Shown here: positions 1-5,014 of the stretch, one piece after another | Position numbering within the stretch: position 1 is the first letter of the stretch | Layout of the letters: every line of letters starts with the position of its first letter | Source of the DNA: SIG673 sp045658525 | GTDB lineage: Bacteria; Bacillota; Clostridia; Oscillospirales; CAG-272 | Direction of reading: 5' to 3' | NCBI GenBank assembly: GCA_045658525.1 | Contig: JAZOVD010000063.1 | Location: 1-6,270, forward strand | Length of the DNA stretch: 6,270 nt | Notes under the pieces: generated by a model | Database searches by the model: none | The model's input: only the letters and a program-made list of their open reading frames with translations | Told to the model about the DNA's origin: nothing | Made by a program: the position numbers and the translations under genes

Positions 1-539
1 TTACGGACGCGGCAAAAGCCGATCCCGAGCTTTCGGTAGTTCTTCTGCGTTACTTTAACCCCGTTGGAGCACACAAGAGCGGTCTTATAGGCGAATCCCC
101 CAGTGGAATACCCAATAACCTTATGCCTTACATTTCTCAGGTCGCGGTAGGTAAGCTCGCTCAGCTCTCTGTTTACGGAAACGACTATCCCACAAAGGAT
201 GGAAGCGGAGTTCGTGATTACATTCACGTTGTTGACCTTGCCAAGGGTCACGCCTGCGCCATAGATTACGTTGTAAAGAACAAGGGAACTGAGGTATTCA
301 ACCTCGGAACAGGTGTTGGATACAGCGTTCTCGATATGGTAAACGCGTTTGAGGAAGCAAACGGAGTAAAAGTACCTTACAGAATAACCGACCGCCGTCC
401 GGGCGATATAGCAGAGTGCTATGCTGACTCTACGAAAGCCAAAGAGATGATGGGCTGGACAGCGCAGTACGGTCTTGTAGATATGTGCCGTGACTCCTGG
501 AACTGGCAGAAGAACAATCCTAACGGCTATAACGATTAA
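1..539 (+). CDS. galE: UDP-glucose 4-epimerase, C-terminal half (5' end outside window)
   Basis: This cytoplasmic NAD-dependent epimerase interconverts UDP-glucose and UDP-galactose; many homologues also act on UDP-GlcNAc/UDP-GalNAc. The reading frame is already open at base 3 and gives 178 residues before TAA at 537-539, about half of the usual ~338. Diagnostic C-terminal GalE blocks are visible: LLRYFNPVGAH, GIPNNLMPY, a FGNDYPT-like YGNDYPTKDG, GVRDYIHVVDLA, NLGTGVGYSVLD, and RRPGDIAECYAD. These form the substrate-binding half, and the Rossmann half lies upstream of the window. The gene converges on nahK and shares a terminator hairpin with it. Its position beside a HexNAc kinase and a nucleotidyltransferase suggests a role in GalNAc/GlcNAc or galactose salvage. 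The family call is very safe; preference for N-acetylated substrates is inference. Confidence 0.96.
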   Translation, partial: TDAAKADPELSVVLLRYFNPVGAHKSGLIGESPSGIPNNLMPYISQVAVGKLAQLSVYGNDYPTKDGSGVRDYIHVVDLAKGHACAIDYVVKNKGTEVFNLGTGVGYSVLDMVNAFEEANGVKVPYRITDRRPGDIAECYADSTKAKEMMGWTAQYGLVDMCRDSWNWQKNNPNGYND

Positions 540-540
540 C

Positions 541-583
541 AAAAAAGAAAGGCTCCCTTTGCACAAGGGAGCCTTTCTTTTTT
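541..583. terminator. Bidirectional intrinsic terminator between galE and nahK
   Basis: A perfect 19-bp stem (541-559 pairing with 565-583) encloses a 5-nt loop (TGCAC, 560-564). The GC-rich core is GGCTCCCTT/AAGGGAGCC. The stem is flanked by six A on the left and six T on the right, so transcripts from either strand end in a U-run. It begins one base after the galE stop and ends 6 bp before the nahK stop, which is the classic place for a shared terminator of convergent genes. Confidence 0.93.
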
Positions 584-589
584 GTTTAA

Positions 590-1687
590 TTACTTAATAT
601 ACTTTGCTACGATCTTATTCATCTCGTCCATCTTAGTCTCCATATCAGCAACGAGCTTGAACTGGTTTCTCGCGCGATCGAGGTTGTGCTCGGGACGGTG
701 GATGCGGAAATAAGTATCTCCGTTAAGATAGTCGGTAAGGAAGCGTATTCCTATTTCAAGAGTGATTATATAAGCAGAAATAGGGAATGCGGCTATCTCG
801 TCATTTGTAACAGCGCCGTCAAGACCCTTTATAAAGCCTTCTGTGTAAGCCTCGAACATATCAAGACGTACATATACCTTAGAAAGATCTGTCTCGTCCT
901 CAGCGGCAGAGGAAGCGCCGAAACGAATGGAGTCACCAAAGTCGTAAAGCATACTTCCGGGCATTACCGTATCAAGGTCAACTACGCAAAGTCCGTCACC
1001 CGTTGCCTCGTCAAGAAGAACGTTATTGAGCTTTGTGTCGTTATGAGTAACTCTGAGCGGGAATTTGCCGTTCTTTATGCCGTCAACTATGTATGAGCAT
1101 TTTTCTTCACGCGCGAGAACGAAATCTATCTCCTTCTGTGCGAGATCCTTTCTGTTTGCGACGTTCTTGGCTATGGCTTCCTTTAAGTCGTTAAGACGGC
1201 TTACGGTGTTGTGGAAATTCGGTATGGTCTCGTAAAGCTTTGATGCGTCAAAGTCAGCGAGCTGGTTCTGGAAATGACCGAACGCAAATCCTGCCTGAGC
1301 AAAGAGATCGGTAGTATCCGCAAGGTCAAGTGAGAGTGCCTTTCCTACGTAATGATAGGCACGCCAATGACCACCCTCGTCATCGACATAGCAGTACTTG
1401 CCGTCAGTAGTCTTAATGAAGTTGAGAACGCCTCTGTTCGCATCCTTTCCCTCAGCTACAAGCTTATTTCTTATATGCGAGGTAACGTTGAAGATATTGG
1501 ACATAAGCTGCTCGGGATTTTTGAATATTGAGGTATTTATTCTCTGAAATACGTATTCGGGTTCTTCGTTTTCACCGTTAGTATTTATAAAGAAGGTGCT
1601 GTTTATATGACCTCTCTGGGATTCCGTATGCGTTATGGTATCGGCTTTGATTCCGAAGCCTTCGGCTATTTTTTTAGTATCCATCAT
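590..1687 (-). CDS. nahK: N-acetylhexosamine 1-kinase (NahK/LnpB family)
   Basis: The enzyme phosphorylates GlcNAc/GalNAc at the anomeric carbon using ATP, in the cytoplasm. The 365 residues match the length of Bifidobacterium NahK (~359) and share its hallmark blocks: GHINST near 26-31 (nucleotide-binding loop), NTSIF at 51-55, FGHFQN at 136-141, the catalytic loop RVTHNDTKLNN at 212-222 with Asp217 as expected base, the metal-binding DLDT at 237-240, then MPGSMLYDFGDSIRFGAS and RPEHNL. This is an aminoglycoside-phosphotransferase/choline-kinase fold. Two ATGs are adjacent (1687 and 1684). AAGGAGA lies only 3 nt from the first and 6 nt from the second, so translation probably starts at 1684. 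It is the second gene of an operon, 18 bp after the nucleotidyltransferase. The exact sugar range (GlcNAc, GalNAc or both) cannot be read from the sequence. Confidence 0.93.
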   Translation of the reverse strand: MMDTKKIAEGFGIKADTITHTESQRGHINSTFFINTNGENEEPEYVFQRINTSIFKNPEQLMSNIFNVTSHIRNKLVAEGKDANRGVLNFIKTTDGKYCYVDDEGGHWRAYHYVGKALSLDLADTTDLFAQAGFAFGHFQNQLADFDASKLYETIPNFHNTVSRLNDLKEAIAKNVANRKDLAQKEIDFVLAREEKCSYIVDGIKNGKFPLRVTHNDTKLNNVLLDEATGDGLCVVDLDTVMPGSMLYDFGDSIRFGASSAAEDETDLSKVYVRLDMFEAYTEGFIKGLDGAVTNDEIAAFPISAYIITLEIGIRFLTDYLNGDTYFRIHRPEHNLDRARNQFKLVADMETKMDEMNKIVAKYIK

Positions 1688-1690
1688 ATA

Positions 1691-1697
1691 TCTCCTT
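1691..1697 (-). promoter_or_regulatory. Ribosome binding site of nahK
   Basis: AAGGAGA on the minus strand lies in the 18-bp gap after the nucleotidyltransferase gene. The spacer is 3 nt to the ATG at 1687 and 6 nt to the ATG at 1684. The longer spacing is nearer the optimum, so the protein likely begins MDTKK rather than MMDTKK. Confidence 0.8.
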
Positions 1698-1705
1698 AAA
1701 TTAAG

Positions 1706-2605
1706 TCATTTCCAAAGCGGAACGCTGTACAGTCCGCTCTTTATGAGATCTCCGATACCCTCTACGACCTTTTCCTTGTCCTGCTTGTAGGTAACACCGT
1801 ACCAACGCTCGTTTGTGTCGTAAACACGGACATCAGCCTTATTGTCAGCCTTTATTTCGCTTACCGCATAGGGGAGGTAATACTCAGCCTTTTCGGAAGC
1901 AACATTTTCAAGGAACTTTTCAAGACCCGCTTCTATACCGTCGAAAACATCGGGAGTGAATCCCCAGCAGTTCATAGAAACGATAGCGTTTTCCGAAACG
2001 GGAGTGACAACTCCGTCCTCTTCGTATTCAGCACCGCTGTCGGTCTTGAATATCTTGGTTCTTTCGGTAACGTCTATAAGCATACCGTTCTCGTCTATAC
2101 GGCAAACGCCGCGCGAAACGGAGCCGTTTTCGGTAAGAGTGTTTTTAAGGACGTATCCGACCATACAGAAATGCGCCTTTTCGTCGGACTTCGCGTTACG
2201 AAGATGCGCAGCGAGCTTTTCAAAAGCGTCCTTTCCGTAGAAGTCATCCGCGTTTATGACCGCGAAGTTCTCGTTTACGCAGGTGCGCGCTGCGAGCACG
2301 GCATGAGCCGTTCCCCAAGGCTTTACGCGGTTTTCAAGAAGATGGGAGAAACGTTCGGGAATATCATCAAGAGCCTGGAACGCGTAATCAACTTTAAGGA
2401 AACGCTCCGCTCTTACTCCTATCGTGCTCTTGAAGGCTTCAAAGTTTTCTTTCTTTATTACAAAAACAACTTTATCAAATCCTGCTCTGTAGGCATCGTA
2501 TATTGAAAAGTCTATTATGAACTCGCCTGTGGCGGAAACGGGGTCGATCTGCTTCAGCCCACCGTAGCGAGACGCCATTCCGGCGGCAAGAACAACAAGT
2601 GTCAT
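1706..2605 (-). CDS. Sugar-1-phosphate nucleotidyltransferase (NTP_transferase family)
   Basis: This protein has the GT-A-like nucleotidyltransferase fold that joins NTP and a sugar 1-phosphate to give NDP-sugar and pyrophosphate. In its 299 residues I see the N-terminal nucleotide-binding loop LAAGMASRYGGLKQ (6-19, a variant of the GxGTRLxPxTxxxPK signature), a PWGTAHAV loop (97-104), the metal-binding NADDFYG (118-124), the central MNCWGF segment (211-216), YYLPYAV (242-248), and the ending ERWYGVTYKQDKE. It is the first gene of the operon with nahK, whose product is HexNAc-1-phosphate, so the likely product is UDP-GlcNAc/UDP-GalNAc (inference). Bifidobacterial loci use the larger GalT2/LnpC here, so this would be a different enzyme for the same step. 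GAAAGGAT lies about 8 nt before the ATG at 2605. Nucleotide preference (UTP versus dTTP or GTP) is not visible. Confidence 0.86.
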   Translation of the reverse strand: MTLVVLAAGMASRYGGLKQIDPVSATGEFIIDFSIYDAYRAGFDKVVFVIKKENFEAFKSTIGVRAERFLKVDYAFQALDDIPERFSHLLENRVKPWGTAHAVLAARTCVNENFAVINADDFYGKDAFEKLAAHLRNAKSDEKAHFCMVGYVLKNTLTENGSVSRGVCRIDENGMLIDVTERTKIFKTDSGAEYEEDGVVTPVSENAIVSMNCWGFTPDVFDGIEAGLEKFLENVASEKAEYYLPYAVSEIKADNKADVRVYDTNERWYGVTYKQDKEKVVEGIGDLIKSGLYSVPLWK

Positions 2606-2612
2606 AACTGGT

Positions 2613-2620
2613 ATCCTTTC
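2613..2620 (-). promoter_or_regulatory. Ribosome binding site of the nucleotidyltransferase gene
   Basis: GAAAGGAT on the minus strand is spaced about 7-8 nt from the ATG at 2605-2603 and supports that start. Confidence 0.7.
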
Positions 2621-2678
2621 ATTATGTAATATATTTTATATAACATTTTAAAACCGTGCATAATCTTACTGAATAATT

Positions 2679-2707
2679 ATTATATCACATTAACTAAAAC
2701 ATTTAAA
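2679..2707 (-). promoter_or_regulatory. Promoter of the nucleotidyltransferase-nahK operon
   Basis: Reading the minus strand, -35 TTTAAA (2707-2702) is followed by a 17-nt spacer and a perfect extended -10, TGATATAAT (2687-2679). The -35 is weak (4 of 6 to TTGACA), which the TGn extension can offset. Transcription would start near 2672, giving a ~66-nt leader in which I see no riboswitch or attenuator. The -35 sits exactly at the centre of the palindrome at 2689-2721, so a bound protein would occlude it. Confidence 0.78.
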
Positions 2708-2721
2708 GTGTTTTAGTTAAT
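2689..2721. promoter_or_regulatory. 33-bp near-perfect palindrome, candidate operator
   Basis: The arms ATTAACTAAAACA (2689-2701) and TGTTTTAGTTAAT (2709-2721) are perfect 13-bp inverted repeats around a 7-bp centre TTTAAAG, in which only one base pair breaks symmetry. It covers the -35 and nearly all of the spacer of the minus-strand promoter, as expected for a repressor site governing the HexNAc operon. No U-tract follows and no gene ends here, so it is not a terminator. The cognate regulator is not encoded in the window. An alternative reading is a tyrosine-recombinase core site, since such a gene starts at 2842. Confidence 0.72.
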
Positions 2722-2782
2722 AATTTACGATTTGTTAATAAATATATTGTGAAAAAAATTTTATTTCTGCGACAAAAAATTA

Positions 2783-2811
2783 TTGAATTTGCAAAAAAAA
2801 TGTGATATACT
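2783..2811 (+). promoter_or_regulatory. Promoter of the tyrosine recombinase gene
   Basis: -35 TTGAAT (2783-2788), a 17-nt spacer and -10 TATACT (2806-2811) extended by TG at 2803-2804 form a good sigma-A type promoter, back to back with the salvage-operon promoter. Transcription would begin near 2818, about 24 nt before the ATG. The ribosome binding site is weak: AAAGGA at 2823-2828 is 13 nt from the start, and GTGGA at 2831-2835 is 6 nt away. Confidence 0.75.
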
Positions 2812-2841
2812 TAAATCAAAGTAAAGGAAAGTGGAAATAAT

Positions 2842-3855
2842 ATGCACAAAAATCTTGAATGCAGTCCTCCCGATGTACTTACGGAGTATTCGCAATATAT
2901 GCGAGTTATAAAAAATCGCTCGGAAAGGACTATCGAGCAATATCAAAACGATCTTGTTTTGTTTCTCTGTTACGTTAAAGCGCGTTTAGAAGGGCTTTCG
3001 ACAGAGCCGCAGGATTACGTAAAGGTAGATATATCGGAAATAGACGCTTTGTATATGTCTAAGATACGAAGCGAGCTTATATACGGATTTCTTACATACG
3101 CCGCGGACAAGCGCGGAAATAAGGCGGGAGCAAGAGCCAGAAAGCTGACGGCTATAAAGTCTTTTTATAAGTATCTTACTGTCGTTACGCGTCAGATAAA
3201 GGAAAATCCCGCAAAGGATATAGACGCACCGTCCGCGAGAGCCGCTCTGCCGAAGTTTCTTTCTCTTGACGAGTCGGTAGATCTTCTGTCGGCTGTCAAA
3301 AACGATCCTGTATCCAAGACAAAGGAACGTGACTTTGCCATACTTACTTTGTTTCTTAACTGCGGAATGCGTCTTTCCGAGCTTGTCGGACTTAATTTAA
3401 CGGATTTCGACCGTGAGTTTACGTCTGTCAGAGTTCTCGGTAAGGGATCAAAGGAAAGAATGATATACTTAAATAACGCCTGCCGTGACGCATTATCCGA
3501 ATATATTCCGATAAGAAATTCCGATACGGAAATAAAGGACAAAAATGCTCTTTTTATCAGTTCTCGTCAGCATAACAGAATAAGCAAAAAGACCGTTCAG
3601 TGGCTCGTAAAGAAATATCTTAACGCCGCGGGGCTTGAAAATAAGCATTATTCAACGCATAAGCTACGTCATACCGCCGCGACTCTTATGTACAGGACCG
3701 GAAAGGTAGATGTAAGAGTTTTGAAGGATATACTCGGTCACGAGCAGTTAAATACGACCCAGATATATACTCACGTAAGCGATGAAAGTATGAGGGAAGC
3801 GATGATGGAAAACCCACTTTCTTCTATAAAACCGGATGATATAAAAAAACAGTAA
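2842..3855 (+). CDS. XerC/XerD-type tyrosine recombinase
   Basis: This DNA breaking-rejoining enzyme works through a 3'-phosphotyrosine intermediate. An N-terminal SAM-like core-binding domain (about 12-125, with RSERTIEQYQNDL and RKLTAIKSFYKYL) precedes the catalytic domain (about 135-325). All six active-site residues are seen: Arg177 (GMRLSE), Lys201 (GKGSKER), His273 and Arg276 (HKLRH), His300 (LGH) and nucleophile Tyr309 (TTQIYTH). The Arg-Lys spacing of 24 and His-Tyr spacing of 9 equal those of E. coli XerD. At 337 residues it is some 40 longer than XerC/XerD, with part of the excess between helices of the N-terminal domain (about 48-65). It has its own promoter and no integrase-cargo neighbours. 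It may be the housekeeping dimer-resolution enzyme or a stand-alone paralogue; the sequence does not decide. Confidence 0.92.
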   Translation: MHKNLECSPPDVLTEYSQYMRVIKNRSERTIEQYQNDLVLFLCYVKARLEGLSTEPQDYVKVDISEIDALYMSKIRSELIYGFLTYAADKRGNKAGARARKLTAIKSFYKYLTVVTRQIKENPAKDIDAPSARAALPKFLSLDESVDLLSAVKNDPVSKTKERDFAILTLFLNCGMRLSELVGLNLTDFDREFTSVRVLGKGSKERMIYLNNACRDALSEYIPIRNSDTEIKDKNALFISSRQHNRISKKTVQWLVKKYLNAAGLENKHYSTHKLRHTAATLMYRTGKVDVRVLKDILGHEQLNTTQIYTHVSDESMREAMMENPLSSIKPDDIKKQ

Positions 3856-3857
3856 AT

Positions 3858-3898
3858 ACCGAAGGACGCTCCGACCTGAAAAGGTCGGAGCGTTCGGT
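3858..3898 (+). terminator. GAAA-capped hairpin after the recombinase gene (weak or atypical terminator)
   Basis: An 11-bp perfect stem (3867-3877 with 3882-3892, CGCTCCGACCT/AGGTCGGAGCG) is capped by a GAAA tetraloop (3878-3881). It is extended by a 6-bp outer stem ACCGAA/TTCGGT (3858-3863 with 3893-3898) with a 3-nt bulge (GGA). It starts 3 nt after the TAA at 3853-3855, as a terminator would, but the downstream T-run is poor (GTGTTTCGGG). It may terminate partially, protect the 3' end of the recombinase mRNA, or set the xer/downstream gene ratio. Confidence 0.6.
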
Positions 3899-3943
3899 GT
3901 TTCGGGATAAATCGACGTAATATGATATTTTTCGTAGAAAAAG

Positions 3944-3950
3944 AAAGGAA
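3944..3950 (+). promoter_or_regulatory. Ribosome binding site of the S11-like gene
   Basis: AAAGGAA precedes two in-frame ATGs (3953 and 3959). The GGA core ends 3 nt before the first and 9 nt before the second, so 3959 (protein beginning MNLRG) is the likelier start. No clear promoter is seen in 3899-3943; a TATGAT at 3921 lacks a recognisable -35. Transcription may depend on read-through from the recombinase gene. Confidence 0.6.
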
Positions 3951-3952
3951 TC

Positions 3953-5014
3953 ATGATTATGAATCTGCGAGGTATTATCTCGGCTTTTCCGCCGAGACTT
4001 GGTTCAAAGCTTATTTCGGCGATACTCGCGTTATGTATAAGTATAGGAGTTTTTAAATGCGTGTCACTGCTTAAAGGCGGTAATGCTACGGATACCGAAA
4101 ACGGTCCTGACAGTAACGTTTCTACCGATAACGTTACTAATAACGTTACCGATAATACTCAGTCCGGCAGCGGTAATGTAAAAGAGGAGACGGCACAGCC
4201 GCCAAACACGCCTGTGTTTGACGATAAGAACGCAAAGCCTATATCTACACTCGTTACGGCAGACGGAGCGATAATGTGCAATATTGACGGTAAAAGCACG
4301 GTAGCTAAGAAGGAGACCGAAAAGCTGCTTGGCAGCGGTGATATATCGGTGTTTATGACCTCACTTATCGTATCGGAAAAGCTGTCAAAGGGAAGTATAA
4401 GTGAAACTGAGGAGGCGGTATGCCCCGCGGGAGCCGCGAGAAAGGCTAATTATTCGCTTTCAAGCGATATTCTTTCGGTCGGTAAGCGTATGAATATAAG
4501 AGAGCTGCTTACTTGTATGCTGTACCAAAGAGGCTCGTCGTTTGCATATACACTCGCCGTACATATAAGCGGAAGCGAGGAGAGCTTCGTAAACGAAATG
4601 AACGCCAAGGCAAAGGAATACGGAATGAAGGATACCGTTTTTACCAATGTTTGCGGAGCTGATGATAAAGAAGCGGTTACAACGTCTTACGATACTATGC
4701 TCCTTCTGAGTAAATTTTTAGAGGATACGAGATTAAGAAAGATATTCTGCTCTGATGAAAAGATAACTATCGGTATGTACTCTCAAAGTAATAGCGTATA
4801 TCTTACCGTTTCAAACGACTTTTTTGAAACCCACTGTACTCCGTGGCAAGCAAAGGTTGACGGAATAATCGGCGGAAAAACGGGTTCTTGCGGATATACG
4901 CAATGGGCTATCGTTCTTTTTTCTGACGGAAAGAGCGAGTACGCTGTTGCGGTACTCGGAAGCGTCTCCCCGTTCTCCGACGCGCTTAAAATATACGCCG
5001 AGTACCGTCCGTAG
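3953..5014 (+). CDS. Membrane-anchored S11 D-Ala-D-Ala carboxypeptidase homologue lacking catalytic Ser/Lys (pseudoenzyme)
   Basis: The protein is homologous to DacA/DacF-type penicillin-binding proteins, which trim the terminal D-Ala of peptidoglycan stem peptides outside the membrane. It has 353 residues: a hydrophobic anchor at about 18-40, a low-complexity Asn/Thr/Asp/Ser linker (44-90), then the S11 fold (about 95-345). Homology shows in FMTSLIVSEKLSKG, HISGSEESFVNEMNAKAKEYGMKDTVF (split: 204-230), and VDGIIGGKTG (302-311). Aligning from memory with DacF, the catalytic S-x-x-K (ASMTK) is replaced by G129-D-I-S-V133, so Ser becomes Asp130 and Lys becomes Val133. The S-x-N motif becomes R193-G-S195, while K309-T-G is kept. 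Chance SxxK strings at 175-178 and 267-270 are in the wrong places. It is probably catalytically dead and may bind wall or partners (inference). The start is likely the second ATG (3959). It overlaps the convergent flippase gene by 29 bp. Confidence 0.85.
   Translation: MIMNLRGIISAFPPRLGSKLISAILALCISIGVFKCVSLLKGGNATDTENGPDSNVSTDNVTNNVTDNTQSGSGNVKEETAQPPNTPVFDDKNAKPISTLVTADGAIMCNIDGKSTVAKKETEKLLGSGDISVFMTSLIVSEKLSKGSISETEEAVCPAGAARKANYSLSSDILSVGKRMNIRELLTCMLYQRGSSFAYTLAVHISGSEESFVNEMNAKAKEYGMKDTVFTNVCGADDKEAVTTSYDTMLLLSKFLEDTRLRKIFCSDEKITIGMYSQSNSVYLTVSNDFFETHCTPWQAKVDGIIGGKTGSCGYTQWAIVLFSDGKSEYAVAVLGSVSPFSDALKIYAEYRP
4114..4155 (+). repeat. Short AACGTT-containing repeats encoding the Asn/Thr/Asp linker
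   Basis: TAACGTT occurs at 4114, 4129 and 4141, the last two as TAACGTTAC, and TACCGATAA flanks on both sides (4123 and 4147). These encode the DNVTNNVTDN stretch of the extracytoplasmic linker. Short, imperfect units like this can change length by slippage; it is a minor feature of the coding sequence. Confidence 0.5.

Noticed and set aside
686..1096. Plus-strand open frame of 136 codons
   Set aside because: Lies wholly inside nahK on the opposite strand, has no ribosome binding site, and its protein resembles nothing; nahK itself is a clear family match.
1956..2506. Two plus-strand open frames (94 and 111 codons) antisense to the nucleotidyltransferase
   Set aside because: They overlap each other and a well-supported gene, and show no start signals or recognisable domains.
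2761..2946. Minus-strand 61-codon frame across the recombinase start
   Set aside because: It spans the recombinase promoter and N-terminus, has no good start signal, and its composition is that of translated AT-rich DNA.
3192..3954. Minus-strand frames of 116 and 68 codons
   Set aside because: Shadows of the recombinase gene and of the hairpin region, with no ribosome binding sites or family features.
4022..4045. Possible lipobox (LALC around residue 28) in the S11-like protein
   Set aside because: The residue before Cys is Leu, not Gly, Ala or Ser, and the Cys is in the middle of the hydrophobic stretch; a plain membrane anchor fits better.
4450..4647. Minus-strand 65-codon frame
   Set aside because: Antisense shadow of the S11-like gene.
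4936..4958. 7-bp inverted repeat CGAGTAC/GTACTCG considered as the flippase terminator
   Set aside because: Short, with no U-run on the minus strand, and embedded in coding sequence; likely chance.
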